Part shown: piece after piece, positions 25,700-35,352 of the stretch
Numbering within the stretch: the stretch's first letter is position 1
How the letters are laid out: each line of letters opens with the position of its first letter
Source of the DNA: Bordetella trematum
GTDB taxonomy: Bacteria; Pseudomonadota; Gammaproteobacteria; Burkholderiales; Burkholderiaceae_B
Reading direction: 5' to 3'
Assembly (NCBI RefSeq): GCF_900078335.1
Contig: NZ_FKBR01000018.1
Location: forward strand, 1 to 64,000
DNA length: 64,000 bases
Program-made: the position numbers and the translations under genes
Notes under the pieces: model-generated
The model's database searches: none
Seen by the model: only the letters and a program-made list of their open reading frames with translations
What the model was told of the DNA's origin: nothing

Positions 25700-25791
25700 C
25701 CCCTTCTCTTTTTGCAGACGCAGCGCGCAAGCTTCTTACTCGAGCGGGCTTCGTGTATAAACAACCCTCGCCTTCTGGAGGAGGAGCAACA

Positions 25792-26910
25792 ATGCACATC
25801 GGGATCCCACGAGAAACCCGAGACGGGGAGACGCGCGTCGCCGCAACCCCTGAAACCGTCAAGAAGTACGTGGCCGCCGGCCACGCGGTAGTTCTCGAAC
25901 GCGGCGCCGGACTGGCCGCTCATTATCGCGACGAAGATTACGAGGCGGCTGGCGCCACCCTGGGCGATGCGGCCCAGGCCCTGGGCGCCGAGCTGGTCCT
26001 CAAGGTACGCGCGCCCTCGGAACAGGAACTGCCCGCCATGAAACGCGGCGCGGTGCTGGTCGGCATGCTCGACCCCTTTGACCGCGAAGGCCTGCAACGG
26101 CTGGCCGATGCGGGCCTGACCGCCTTTGCGCTGGAAGCCGCGCCGCGCATCACGCGGGCACAAAGCCTGGACGTGCTGTCTTCGCAGGCCAACCTGGCCG
26201 GTTACAAGGCTGTGCTGCTGGCTGCCAGTCACAGCGCCCGCCTGTTCCCGATGATGATGACCGCCGCCGGCACGCTCAAGGCCACCCGGGTGGTCGTGCT
26301 CGGGGCAGGCGTGGCAGGCCTTCAGGCCATCGCCACCGCACGCCGCCTGGGCGCCGTGGTCGAGGCCTCCGATGTTCGCCCGGCCGTCAAGGAACAGATC
26401 GAGTCCCTGGGCGCGAAATTCATCGACGTGCCTTTCGAGACCGATGAAGAACGCGAGATCGCCCAGGGCGCGGGCGGCTATGCCCGGCCCATGCCGCCGG
26501 CCTGGATGGCGCGCCAGGCCGAACTGGTCGCGCAACGTTGCCGCCAGGCCGACGTGGTCATCACGACAGCGCTGATCCCCGGACGCCCGGCCCCCACACT
26601 GGTGACGGCCGAGACCGTGGCAGCGATGAAGCCGGGCTCCGTCGTGGTCGATCTGGCCATCGAGCGCGGCGGCAACTGCCCGCTGAGCGAAAAAGGCCAG
26701 GTCACCGTCAAACACGGCGTCACCCTTATCGGCCTGACCAACCTGCCCGGCATGCTGGCCACCGATGCCTCGGCGCTCTACGCCCGCAATCTGCAGGATT
26801 TCCTCAAACTCATCATCGGCGATGGCGCGGCCCTGGCGGTGCGCCGCGACGACGAAATCGTGGCGGCCTGCCTGATGTGCGAAGACGGCCAGCTCGTGCA
26901 AAGGACTTGA
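25792..26910 (+). CDS. pntAA: NAD(P) transhydrogenase subunit alpha, domain I
   Basis: A 372-residue soluble subunit from ATG 25792, behind the strong ribosome site GGAGGAGGA. It has IGIPRETRDGETRVAATPE, the NAD-binding loop VLGAGVAGLQAIATARRLGA, and the conserved DVRPAVKEQIESLGAKF and IPGRPAPTLV. This is the NAD(H)-binding domain I. In this organism the alpha chain is split in two genes, as in Rhodospirillum rubrum. The complex couples hydride transfer from NADH to NADP+ with proton entry, supplying NADPH. It is first in a three-gene operon. Confidence 0.95.
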   Translation: MHIGIPRETRDGETRVAATPETVKKYVAAGHAVVLERGAGLAAHYRDEDYEAAGATLGDAAQALGAELVLKVRAPSEQELPAMKRGAVLVGMLDPFDREGLQRLADAGLTAFALEAAPRITRAQSLDVLSSQANLAGYKAVLLAASHSARLFPMMMTAAGTLKATRVVVLGAGVAGLQAIATARRLGAVVEASDVRPAVKEQIESLGAKFIDVPFETDEEREIAQGAGGYARPMPPAWMARQAELVAQRCRQADVVITTALIPGRPAPTLVTAETVAAMKPGSVVVDLAIERGGNCPLSEKGQVTVKHGVTLIGLTNLPGMLATDASALYARNLQDFLKLIIGDGAALAVRRDDEIVAACLMCEDGQLVQRT

Positions 26911-26911
26911 G

Positions 26912-27226
26912 ATGGAAAGCATCAGCCCTACCCTGATCAACCTGATCATCTTCGTGCTGGCCATCTACGTCGGCTATCACGTGGTGTGGAACGTCACCCC
27001 GGCGCTGCACACTCCCCTCATGGCGGTCACCAACGCCATTTCCGCCATCATCATCGTCGGCGCCATGCTGGCTGCCGCGCTCACTGAAGGCGGCCTGGCT
27101 CGCGGCATGGGCGTACTGGCGGTGGCCCTGGCTGCCGTCAACGTGTTCGGCGGCTTTCTCGTCACCCGCCGCATGCTGGAAATGTTCAAGAAGAAAGAGC
27201 GCCCGGCCAAGGAGAACAGCCGATGA
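26912..27226 (+). CDS. pntAB: NAD(P) transhydrogenase subunit alpha part 2, membrane domain
   Basis: A 104-residue integral membrane protein, one base after the pntAA stop. Three to four hydrophobic segments are visible: LINLIIFVLAIYVGYHVVW, AISAIIIVGAMLAAAL, and GMGVLAVALAAVNVFGGFLVTRRML. It forms part of the proton channel (domain II) with PntB. Its stop overlaps the PntB start by four bases. Confidence 0.94.
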   Translation: MESISPTLINLIIFVLAIYVGYHVVWNVTPALHTPLMAVTNAISAIIIVGAMLAAALTEGGLARGMGVLAVALAAVNVFGGFLVTRRMLEMFKKKERPAKENSR

Positions 27227-28659
27227 TCTCCCTCAATCTCGTCACCCTGCTTTACCTGGTGGCTTCCGTCTGCTTCATCCAGGCGCTCAAGGGGCTGTCG
27301 CATCCTGCGACTTCGCGCCGGGGCAATGCCTTCGGCATGGTCGGCATGGCCATCGCGGTACTCACCACCGGCGCACTCATCTATGCCCTGGCACGTGAAA
27401 GCGCAGCCATCGGCCTGGGCTGGGTGGTGCTTGGCCTGCTGGTCGGCGGCGTCATCGGCACCGTCATGGCCAAGCGCGTCGAAATGACCAAGATGCCCGA
27501 ACTGGTGGCCTTCATGCACAGCATGATCGGCCTGGCCGCCGTCGCCATCGCCGTCGCCGTGGTAGCCGAGCCGCAGGCCTTCGGCATCGCCGAGGCCGGC
27601 AGCCTCATCCCGGTAGGCAACCGCTTCGAGCTCTTCATCGGTACCTTCGTGGGCGCCATCACCTTCTCCGGATCGGTGATCGCCTTCGGGAAATTGTCGG
27701 GCAAGTACAAGTTCCGTCTCTTCCAGGGGGCTCCGGTCACCTTCCGCGGTCAGCACTGGCTGAACCTGGTGCTGGCGCTGGTCATGCTGGGCTGCGGCCT
27801 GTGGTTCATGGTGACGCAATCCTGGACGCCCTTCATCATCATGACGGCCCTGGCTTTCGTGCTGGGCGTGCTGATCATCATCCCGATCGGCGGGGCCGAC
27901 ATGCCGGTGGTGGTGTCGATGCTCAACAGCTACTCCGGCTGGGCGGCGGCGGGGATCGGCTTTTCGCTGAACAACCCCATGCTCATCATTGCCGGTTCGC
28001 TGGTCGGCTCTTCGGGCGCGATCCTTTCGTACATCATGTGCCGCGCGATGAACCGCTCGTTCTTCAATGTCATCCTGGGTGGCTTCGGCGGCCAGGCGGC
28101 AGCGGCCAGCGGCGGCGCGCAACAGGCGCAACGTCCGGTCAAGAGCGGCAGCCCCGACGATGCGGCCTTCCTGCTGGCCAACGCCGAAAGCGTCATTATC
28201 GTTCCGGGTTACGGCCTGGCCGTGGCGCGCGCGCAGCATGCGCTGAAGGAACTGACCGACAAGCTCACCGCCAATGGCGTCACCGTGAAATACGCCATCC
28301 ATCCGGTGGCAGGCCGCATGCCGGGCCACATGAACGTGCTGCTGGCCGAAGCCGAAGTGTCGTACGAACAGGTCTTCGAGATGGACGAGATCAACGGCGA
28401 ATTCGGTCAGACCGACGTGGTGCTGGTGCTGGGCGCCAACGACGTGGTGAACCCCGCCGCCAAGAACGATCCGGCTTCGCCGATCGCAGGCATGCCCATC
28501 CTGGAGGCCTACAAGGCACGCAACATCATCGTCAACAAGCGCTCGATGGCCGCCGGCTACGCCGGGCTGGACAACGAACTGTTCTACATGGACCGTACGT
28601 TGATGGTGTTCGGCGACGCCAAGAAGGTGGTCGAGGACATGGGCAAAGCCATCGACTAG
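27223..28659 (+). CDS. pntB: NAD(P) transhydrogenase subunit beta
   Basis: A 478-residue protein starting in an ATGA overlap with pntAB. The N-terminal 270 residues carry about nine membrane helices. The C-terminal NADP(H)-binding domain III has IIVPGYGLAVARAQHAL, FAVHPVAGRMPGH-like (YAIHPVAGRMPGHMNVLL), and GANDVVNPAAKND. It completes the proton-pumping transhydrogenase. The gene converges on glcF with a 4-base overlap of stop codons, and its transcript terminator hairpin is inside the 3' end of glcF. Confidence 0.96.
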   Translation: MISLNLVTLLYLVASVCFIQALKGLSHPATSRRGNAFGMVGMAIAVLTTGALIYALARESAAIGLGWVVLGLLVGGVIGTVMAKRVEMTKMPELVAFMHSMIGLAAVAIAVAVVAEPQAFGIAEAGSLIPVGNRFELFIGTFVGAITFSGSVIAFGKLSGKYKFRLFQGAPVTFRGQHWLNLVLALVMLGCGLWFMVTQSWTPFIIMTALAFVLGVLIIIPIGGADMPVVVSMLNSYSGWAAAGIGFSLNNPMLIIAGSLVGSSGAILSYIMCRAMNRSFFNVILGGFGGQAAAASGGAQQAQRPVKSGSPDDAAFLLANAESVIIVPGYGLAVARAQHALKELTDKLTANGVTVKYAIHPVAGRMPGHMNVLLAEAEVSYEQVFEMDEINGEFGQTDVVLVLGANDVVNPAAKNDPASPIAGMPILEAYKARNIIVNKRSMAAGYAGLDNELFYMDRTLMVFGDAKKVVEDMGKAID

Positions 28660-29894
28660 GCCCGTGCTGGACCAGCGCTCAGGCGCTGGTCCAGCACCTC
28701 GATCCAATGCCTGACCGGCGTCTGCGTGCCGGCTTGCAAATGGCCGATGCATCCTACGTTGGCCGACAGAATCACCTGCGGCTGCGCCGCCTCGATGGCG
28801 GCCAGCTTGCGCTGGCGCAATCGCCCCGACAGGTCGGGCTGCAACAGGGCATACGCCCCTGCCGATCCGCAGCACAGATGCTCATCGCCAAACGGCTGCA
28901 ACACGAATCCCAACGCCCGCAACAATTGCTCGTTGACCTCGCGCAGGCCCTGCCAGTGCTGCAGGGTGCAAGGGGGATGAAACGCCGCCACCGGCGCCTG
29001 GCCCAGGCGTGGCGCCAGCTGCGCAGCCTGCGGCGCGATCAGTTCGGCCAGATCGCGCACCCGCTCCACCACATAGGCGGCCTTGTCTGCGTAGTCGGGA
29101 TCATCCCGCAGGTGACGCGCGTACTCCTTGATCATGGCGCCACAGCCCGAGGCATTGATCACCAGCGCTTCGGCGCCGCCCGCCTGCAACAGCGGCCACC
29201 AGGCATCGACATTGGCGCGCATCTGCTCGAGCGCGGCCGCCTGTGCGTCCAGATGAAAACTCAGGGCGCCGCAGCACGCCGCGCCCGGCGCCATGCTCGC
29301 CCCGATTCCCAGGGCGTCCAGCACCCGTATGGTCGCCGCATCGATCGACGGCATCATCCCGGGCTGGGCACAGCCATCGAGCAGCAGCACCTGGCGCGCA
29401 TGATGTCCCACCTGAGGAAGCGCCCCGGCCGGCCGCCGCGCCGGCACCTTCGCCCGCCATGACGGCGGCAGCGCCTGGCGCAAGGCCTGCGCCAGGCGCA
29501 CGGCCGGGCCGAAGGCCGGCGACGTCACGGCATGCCGCAGCAGCCAGCGCTGCAGGCGCTGCGGCCACGGACGCGCCAGCCGCTCGGCCACCGCCTGGCG
29601 CCCCAGGTCCAGCAGCTCGCCATAGGCTACACCGGACGGACAAGTGGTTTCGCAATTACGGCAGGTCAGGCAGCGATCCAGATGCTGCTGGGTGGAGGCA
29701 CTGGGGCTGGCTCCCTCCATCACCTGCTTGATGAGATAGATCCGTCCGCGCGGGCTGTCGCGCTCATCGCCCAGTTCCAGATAGGTCGGGCAGGTCGCCG
29801 CACAAAAGCCGCAATGCACGCAACGGCGCAGAATGGCTTCGGCCTGTTCACCTTGCGTCGTACCGCGCGCCCAGGAGGCCAGACGGGTTTGCAT
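28656..29894 (-). CDS. glcF: Glycolate oxidase iron-sulphur subunit
   Basis: A 412-residue protein from ATG 29894. Two [4Fe-4S] motifs, CVHCGFCAATCPTY and CLTCRNCETTCPSG, lie in the first 80 residues, and two CCG-domain motifs, CCGALSF and CCGSAGAY, in the second half. It passes electrons from the GlcD-GlcE flavoprotein to the quinone pool at the inner membrane. It is last in the glcD-glcE-glcF operon, 11 bases after glcE. Its 3' coding end contains a 15-bp hairpin also usable as the pntB terminator. Confidence 0.96.
   Translation of the reverse strand: MQTRLASWARGTTQGEQAEAILRRCVHCGFCAATCPTYLELGDERDSPRGRIYLIKQVMEGASPSASTQQHLDRCLTCRNCETTCPSGVAYGELLDLGRQAVAERLARPWPQRLQRWLLRHAVTSPAFGPAVRLAQALRQALPPSWRAKVPARRPAGALPQVGHHARQVLLLDGCAQPGMMPSIDAATIRVLDALGIGASMAPGAACCGALSFHLDAQAAALEQMRANVDAWWPLLQAGGAEALVINASGCGAMIKEYARHLRDDPDYADKAAYVVERVRDLAELIAPQAAQLAPRLGQAPVAAFHPPCTLQHWQGLREVNEQLLRALGFVLQPFGDEHLCCGSAGAYALLQPDLSGRLRQRKLAAIEAAQPQVILSANVGCIGHLQAGTQTPVRHWIEVLDQRLSAGPARA
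28664..28697. terminator. 15-bp hairpin inside the 3' end of glcF, probable pntB terminator
   Basis: GTGCTGGACCAGCGC (28664-28678) pairs perfectly with 28683-28697 around loop TCAG. It begins 5 bases after the pntB stop. No U-tract is present on either strand. Confidence 0.6.
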
Positions 29895-29905
29895 TGAAAG
29901 CGCTC

Positions 29906-31009
29906 CTAGAGCTCCGGCACCATGCGGCCGGGGTTGAACAAGCCAGCCGGATCCAGCTCCTGCTTCAATCGTCGGGTAATGCCAGCCACTCCCGCAGACA
30001 AGGGATGAAACACGCCGTCGGCCGGTACCCCGGCGCCGTAGGCACGAAACAGCGTGGCGTGCCCCCCCGCAGCCTGGGCGGCCGCGCGCAGGGCGGCCGC
30101 ATCCGCGCGCGCACTGAGCCAGCGCACGCCGCCACCCCATTCCAGCAGCATCGGCCCGACCTCCAGCGGCGGCGTGGTGGGCGCAACGGCGAGGCGCCAC
30201 AGCGGCACGCCTCCCTGAAAAAACGCATGCGTCTGCTCCCGCAACGCCGACCAGATCGCCTGTCCGCTCGCTTCATCGAGCTGTTGTCCATCCAGAGCGA
30301 GGCAGGCCGCGCGAACGGCAGGCAACGAGCCGCTCAGTCGCGCCAGCCAGCGTCCACCATCACTCTGGCCGTCCTCGGGTATCCAGGCCGTGGCCGAGAT
30401 CGGCAACGGCTGGCTGCGCCAGCGCGCAAAACGATGCAGGGCCTCGGCCTGGGTGCTCATGCCATAGACGGTGATCTCCACCGGCGGGCAGGGCACCACC
30501 TTCAGCGAGACCTCCAGCAAGGCGCCAAAAATCCCCAGCGAGCCCGCCATCAGACGCGAAACATCGTAGCCAGCGACGTTCTTCATCACTTCACCGCCGA
30601 AAGAGAGCACGCGGCCCTGGGCGTCCAGCAGGCGGACGCCCAGCAGGTAATCGCTGATGCCCCCGCACGCAACGCGGCGCGGCCCGGCCAGCCCGGCCGC
30701 CACGCAGCCCCCTATCGTCGCGGTGGTATCGAAGTGGGGTGGCTCGAAGGCCAGCATCTGCCCGCGTTCCGCGAGAATCTGTTGCAGTTCGCTCAAGGGC
30801 GTGCCGGCACGCGCGGTGACGACCAATTCGGAAGGCTGATAGTTGACGATGCCGCGATAGGCCGTCATGTCCAGCACATAATGGCTGTCTGCCGTCAGCG
30901 GCGCATTGCCATAGAAGCGCTTGCTGCCTCCGCCCGCAATGGTCAAGGGCTTGTGGCCGCCTCGCGCCGTCATGACCTGATCGCACAGTTCGGAAAGAAC
31001 GAATTCCAT
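29906..31009 (-). CDS. glcE: Glycolate oxidase FAD-binding subunit
   Basis: A 367-residue protein from ATG 31009. It contains a half PCMH-type FAD-binding domain: PLTIAGGGSKRFYG, LVVTARAGTPLSELQQILAE, FDTTATIGGCVAAGLAGP and GGEVMKNVAGYDVSRLM. GlcE is a truncated paralogue of GlcD and works with it in the glycolate dehydrogenase complex. It sits 11 bases downstream of glcD and 11 upstream of glcF. Confidence 0.95.
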   Translation of the reverse strand: MEFVLSELCDQVMTARGGHKPLTIAGGGSKRFYGNAPLTADSHYVLDMTAYRGIVNYQPSELVVTARAGTPLSELQQILAERGQMLAFEPPHFDTTATIGGCVAAGLAGPRRVACGGISDYLLGVRLLDAQGRVLSFGGEVMKNVAGYDVSRLMAGSLGIFGALLEVSLKVVPCPPVEITVYGMSTQAEALHRFARWRSQPLPISATAWIPEDGQSDGGRWLARLSGSLPAVRAACLALDGQQLDEASGQAIWSALREQTHAFFQGGVPLWRLAVAPTTPPLEVGPMLLEWGGGVRWLSARADAAALRAAAQAAGGHATLFRAYGAGVPADGVFHPLSAGVAGITRRLKQELDPAGLFNPGRMVPEL

Positions 31010-31020
31010 GATGGGCGGCC

Positions 31021-32520
31021 TCAGAAACGTGCCAGGTCCGGGAAACGCAGCTCGCCGCCATGGACATGCATCTTGCCGTACTCGGCACAGCGCGCCAGCG
31101 TCGGCACCACCTTGTCGGGATTGAGCAGACCCGGCGGATCGAACGCGCGCTTGACGCCAAAGAACGTATCCAGCTCGTCGCGCGAGAACTGCACGCACAT
31201 CTGATTGATCTTCTCCATGCCCACCCCGTGTTCGCCAGTGACGGTGCCGCCTACCTGGATACACAGCTCCAGGATGGCGGCGCCGAATTTCTCGGCGCGC
31301 TCGACTTCGTCGGGCTTGTTGGCGTCGAACAGAATGAGGGGGTGAAGATTGCCATCTCCGGCATGAAAGACGTTGGCACAACGCAGGCCGAACTCGTCTT
31401 CCATCTGCTCTATCGCACCCAGCACACGCGCCAGATGACGACGCGGAATGGTGCCGTCCATGCAGTAGTAGTCCGGCGATATCCGGCCGGCGGCAGGAAA
31501 CGCGTTCTTGCGACCGGCCCAGAATCTGAGGCGCTCGGCCTCCGAGCCAGAGACCTGGCAGGCCGTCGCACCTGCGGCACGACAGATGGCCTCGACGCGC
31601 GCCACCTCATCGGCAACCTCCTCGGGATTGCCATCGGATTCGCACAACAGAATGGCCTGTGCGCTCAGGTCATAGCCCGCTTGCACGAAGGGCTCGACCA
31701 TGTGGGTCGCCTGACGGTCCATCATTTCGAGACCGGCCGGAATGATGCCCGCACCGATGATGCGCGTGACGGCATTGCCCGCAGCCTCGACGCTGGCAAA
31801 GCTGGCCATCACCACCTGCGCGCGGACCGGCAGTGGCAGCAGCCGCACCGTGACTTCGGTGACGACCCCCAGCATGCCCTCCGAGCCGATGAACAACGGC
31901 AGCAATGCGGGCCCGGGCGCATCGGGCGCATCGCCGCCCAGTTCGACGACCTGCCCGTCGATGGTCACTACCCGCAGCTTGATCACGTTGTGCACGGTCA
32001 AGCCGTACTTAAGACAATGCACGCCGCCGGCATTCTCGGCCACGTTACCGCCGATCGAACAGGCGATCTGGCTCGACGGATCGGGCGCGTAATACAAGCC
32101 ATGCGGGGCTGCCGCCTGCGAAATGGCAAGGTTCCGCACACCTGGCTCAACCACCGCCACGGCGGCCAGCGGGTCGATGTGCTTGATGCGATTCAGTTTG
32201 GACAGCCCCAGCAACACTCCCTGCGCATGTGGGAGGGCGCCCCCCGACAGGCCGGTTCCCGCGCCACGGGCCACCACCGGCACATTCAAGCGCCGGCAGA
32301 CCTGCATGACCGCACAGATCTGCGCCTCGTCCTCCGGCAACACCACGGCTGCCGGCAGGCAGCGCATCAGCGTCAACCCATCGCACTCATAGGGCCGGGT
32401 ATCCTCCTCGCGATACAGCACGCAATGGGCGGGCAACACCGAACGCAGGGCCTGCAGCAGATTCTGCAGGGAGAAAGACGTCGAAGAGGCGCTCAGGCCG
32501 GCGTCGGCGATGGAGGTCAT
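31021..32520 (-). CDS. glcD: Glycolate oxidase subunit GlcD
   Basis: A 499-residue flavoprotein from ATG 32520. It has the PCMH FAD domain (VVARGAGTGLSGGALPHAQG, GGNVAENAGGVHCLKYG, GSEGMLGVVTEVTVRLLPLP) and the C-terminal oxidase domain with NVFHAGDGNLHPLI and GEHGVGMEKI. It oxidises glycolate to glyoxylate, feeding C2 metabolism. It opens the glcDEF operon. A separate, related flavoprotein gene lies just upstream, behind a terminator. Confidence 0.95.
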   Translation of the reverse strand: MTSIADAGLSASSTSFSLQNLLQALRSVLPAHCVLYREEDTRPYECDGLTLMRCLPAAVVLPEDEAQICAVMQVCRRLNVPVVARGAGTGLSGGALPHAQGVLLGLSKLNRIKHIDPLAAVAVVEPGVRNLAISQAAAPHGLYYAPDPSSQIACSIGGNVAENAGGVHCLKYGLTVHNVIKLRVVTIDGQVVELGGDAPDAPGPALLPLFIGSEGMLGVVTEVTVRLLPLPVRAQVVMASFASVEAAGNAVTRIIGAGIIPAGLEMMDRQATHMVEPFVQAGYDLSAQAILLCESDGNPEEVADEVARVEAICRAAGATACQVSGSEAERLRFWAGRKNAFPAAGRISPDYYCMDGTIPRRHLARVLGAIEQMEDEFGLRCANVFHAGDGNLHPLILFDANKPDEVERAEKFGAAILELCIQVGGTVTGEHGVGMEKINQMCVQFSRDELDTFFGVKRAFDPPGLLNPDKVVPTLARCAEYGKMHVHGGELRFPDLARF

Positions 32521-32624
32521 CCTCAGAAGATAGCGCGCACCCTGCGATTGTTCACGCCGGTATTTACCCGGGGATGTCGACACGCCCATGCGAGCGCCTC
32601 GCGCGCCAGGCGCCAGGCATAAAA

Positions 32625-32658
32625 AAACACCCAGCGCCTGGCGATGCGCTGGGTGTTT
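32625..32658. terminator. Intrinsic terminator, 13-bp stem
   Basis: AAACACCCAGCGC (32625-32637) pairs with GCGCTGGGTGTTT (32646-32658). On the minus strand the stem is followed by T-rich sequence (the A7 at 32621-32627), so it ends transcription of the 32682-34085 gene before glcD. Confidence 0.85.
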
Positions 32659-32681
32659 CGGCCTGCCCTGCCCGGGATGGA

Positions 32682-34085
32682 TTACCAGGCGATGATCTTG
32701 CCCGGGTTGAGAATGTTGTTCGGGTCGAAAGCATGCTTGAGACTGCGCATCAGGGCCAGCGCGTCGTCACCATGCTCCTGCTGCATGAACTGCATCTTGT
32801 GCAGACCCACGCCATGCTCGCCGGTGCAGGTGCCATCGGCCGCGATGGCGCGTCGTACCAGATTGTGATTGATGGTTTCCGACTCTTGCCATTCGGCTTC
32901 GTTGTCGCCATCCAGCAGCATCAACACGTGGAAATTGCCATCGCCCACGTGACCGACGATCGTGTACGGGAAGCTGGCCTGATCCAGTTCGTCGACGGTT
33001 TCACGCACGCAGTCGGCCAGACGCGAAATCGGCACGCAGACATCGGTCGTGCTGGCACGGCAACCCGGGCGCAGCTGCAACCCGGCAAAGTAGGCATTGT
33101 GACGCGCCGTCCAGAGGCGGTTGCGGTCCTCGGGGCGTTCGGCCCATTCAAAGTCCATGCCGCCATGCTCAGCCGTGATGGCCTGCACGGTTTCTGCCTG
33201 TTCCTGGACGCCCGCCGGGCTGCCATGAAACTCGAACACCAGCATGGGTGTCTCGCGCAGCGTCAATTTGCTGTAGAGATTGACCGCCCTGACCGCCGCC
33301 GCATCCATGAATTCCACGCGCGCAACGGGTACCCCCATCTGGATGATCTCGATCACGCTTTGTACCGCGTCATCCAGCGAGGGGAAATTGCAAACCGCCG
33401 CCGATACGGCTTCGGGCTGCGGATACAGCCGGACCGTGACTTCGGTAATGATGCCCAGCGTGCCTTCGCTGCCCACGAAAATGCGGGTGAGGTCATAGCC
33501 GGCCGAAGACTTGCGCGCCCGCCCGGCCGTGCGCACCACCCGCCCGTCGGCCGTCACCACGGTCAGCGACATGACGTTCTCGCGCATCGTGCCGTAGCGC
33601 ACGGCGTTGGTGCCGGAAGCACGCGTGGCGGCCATGCCGCCCAGGCTGGCGTCGGCGCCCGGATCAATCGGGAAGAAGAGCCCGGTGCTGCGGATTTCTT
33701 CATTCAGTTGCTTGCGCGTCACGCCGGCCTGCACGGTGGCCGTGAGATCTTCCGCATTGACCGACAGCACCTGATTCATCTGCGAGAGATCCAGGCTGAT
33801 GCCACCTTCGATGGCCAGCAGGTGGCCCTCCAGCGAAGAGCCTGCGCCATAGGGGATCAGGGGCACGCGGTGTTCGTTGCACAGCCGCGCCACCTGCGCC
33901 ACCTCATCGGTGTTCTGGGCGAACACGACGGCATCCGGCAGCATGGGCGGATACGGCGACTCATCACGCCCATGATGCTCGCGAACCGCCGCGGACACGG
34001 ACAAGCGATCGCCGAAAATGGCACCAAGCGCCTCCAGACAGGCGGGCGGCACAGGACGGCGCAGGTCAGGCAAGGGAGCATTCAT
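32682..34085 (-). CDS. FAD-linked D-lactate dehydrogenase (cytochrome)-like oxidase
   Basis: A 467-residue protein from ATG 34085 (MNAPLPDLRR). The PCMH domain shows LIPYGAGSSLEGHLLAIEGGISLDL, GADASLGGMAATRASGTNAVRYGTM, and GSEGTLGIITEVTVRLYPQPE. The C-terminal part has HVGDGNFHVLMLLD and GEHGVGLHKMQFM. This pattern is closer to mitochondrial-type D-lactate dehydrogenase (LDHD/DLD1) than to GlcD. It likely oxidises D-lactate or another D-2-hydroxyacid and reduces a cytochrome or quinone. It lies between aroG and glcDEF on the same strand, but a terminator isolates it from glcD. Confidence 0.9.
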   Translation of the reverse strand: MNAPLPDLRRPVPPACLEALGAIFGDRLSVSAAVREHHGRDESPYPPMLPDAVVFAQNTDEVAQVARLCNEHRVPLIPYGAGSSLEGHLLAIEGGISLDLSQMNQVLSVNAEDLTATVQAGVTRKQLNEEIRSTGLFFPIDPGADASLGGMAATRASGTNAVRYGTMRENVMSLTVVTADGRVVRTAGRARKSSAGYDLTRIFVGSEGTLGIITEVTVRLYPQPEAVSAAVCNFPSLDDAVQSVIEIIQMGVPVARVEFMDAAAVRAVNLYSKLTLRETPMLVFEFHGSPAGVQEQAETVQAITAEHGGMDFEWAERPEDRNRLWTARHNAYFAGLQLRPGCRASTTDVCVPISRLADCVRETVDELDQASFPYTIVGHVGDGNFHVLMLLDGDNEAEWQESETINHNLVRRAIAADGTCTGEHGVGLHKMQFMQQEHGDDALALMRSLKHAFDPNNILNPGKIIAW

Positions 34086-34183
34086 GGTCAAAGGCAGAAG
34101 TGGGTTGCAAACCCGGCCATTCTACGCCCCCTGCGGCGGAAGCAGGCATCCCCCCCTGCTCCGGCCGGCCTTGCCGCGGCCGC

Positions 34184-35257
34184 CTACTTGCCGCTGGCCA
34201 GCGTCACGCGACGACGCTCGCGCACCCCTTGCGCCAGGCGCTCCAGGGTTTGCACCGAAGCCTCCCAGTCGATGCAGCCATCGGTGATGCTTTGCCCGTA
34301 GGTGAGCGCCTGCCCGGGCACCATGTCCTGACGCCCGGCCACCAGATGGCTTTCGATCATGATCCCGACGATGCGGCTATCGCCCTTGGCCATCTGGCCC
34401 GCCACGTCATCGGCCACCATCGGCTGGTTCTCGGGCTTTTTGCTGCTGTTGGCATGGCTGGCGTCGATCATGACGCGCTGGGCCAGGCCGGACTTGGCCA
34501 GGTCCTGGCAAGCGGCCTCGACGCTGGCGGCATCGTAGTTGGGAGCCTTGCCGCCACGCAGAATCACATGGCAGTCTTCGTTGCCGGCGGTCGAGACGAT
34601 GGCCGAATGGCCGCCCTTGGTCACCGACAGGAAATGATGCGGTTGCGAGGCCGCCTTGATGGCGTCCACGGCGATCTTCACATTGCCGTCGGTGCCATTC
34701 TTGAAACCCACCGGACATGACAGGCCCGATGCCAGCTCACGATGCACCTGGCTCTCGGTCGTACGCGCGCCGATGGCGCCCCACGCCACCAGATCGGCAA
34801 TGTACTGCGGCGTGATCATGTCCAGGAATTCGCACCCGGCAGGCAGGCCCATGCTGTTGATGTCCAGCAGCAGCTCGCGGGCCACGCGCACGCCCTGGTT
34901 GATATCGAAGCTGCCATCCAGGCCGGGATCGTTGATCAGGCCCTTCCAGCCGACGGTGGTACGCGGCTTCTCGAAGTAGACCCGCATGACGATTTCGAGA
35001 TCGGCGCCCAGTTTGTCGCGCATCGGCTTCAGGCGCGCCGCGTAGTCCAGGGCGGCGGCTGTGTCGTGAATCGAGCAAGGGCCGATGACGACGATGAGAC
35101 GATCATCCATGCCGTGCAGGATGCGGTGCATCGCGCTGCGCGCGGCGTACACGGTTTCCGATGCCTCCTTGGTGCAAGGGAATTCGCGCATGACGTGAGC
35201 GGGCGGATTCAGCTCCTTGATTTCACGGATACGAAGGTCGTCTGTATTGTGTGACAC
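34184..35257 (-). CDS. aroG: 3-deoxy-7-phosphoheptulonate (DAHP) synthase, class I
   Basis: A 357-residue protein with the AroFGH-type signatures: VVIGPCSIHD, VMRVYFEKPRTTVGWKG, GARTTESQVHRELASGLSCPVGFKNGT, VILRGG, and MIDASHANSSKKPENQ with the metal ligands. It condenses phosphoenolpyruvate and erythrose 4-phosphate, the first step of aromatic amino acid synthesis. The paralogue type (Phe-, Tyr- or Trp-sensitive) cannot be fixed from sequence alone. Upstream sits a leader peptide with clustered Phe and Tyr codons plus an attenuator, which points to control by charged tRNA-Phe and/or tRNA-Tyr. Confidence 0.95.
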   Translation of the reverse strand: MSHNTDDLRIREIKELNPPAHVMREFPCTKEASETVYAARSAMHRILHGMDDRLIVVIGPCSIHDTAAALDYAARLKPMRDKLGADLEIVMRVYFEKPRTTVGWKGLINDPGLDGSFDINQGVRVARELLLDINSMGLPAGCEFLDMITPQYIADLVAWGAIGARTTESQVHRELASGLSCPVGFKNGTDGNVKIAVDAIKAASQPHHFLSVTKGGHSAIVSTAGNEDCHVILRGGKAPNYDAASVEAACQDLAKSGLAQRVMIDASHANSSKKPENQPMVADDVAGQMAKGDSRIVGIMIESHLVAGRQDMVPGQALTYGQSITDGCIDWEASVQTLERLAQGVRERRRVTLASGK

Positions 35258-35352
35258 GGTAAGGCTCCTGGGATGTCTCGGATTGCAATGGCCCGGCTTG
35301 CAGGCCTGTCGGCTGTGTGATCCCGAAGGGCCCCGCCTTCACCGACGGCAAC

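Noticed and set aside
26977-28875. Open frame of 632 codons opposite pntAB and pntB
   Set aside because: His/Asp/Gly-rich shadow of the transhydrogenase genes; no domain and no ribosome site.
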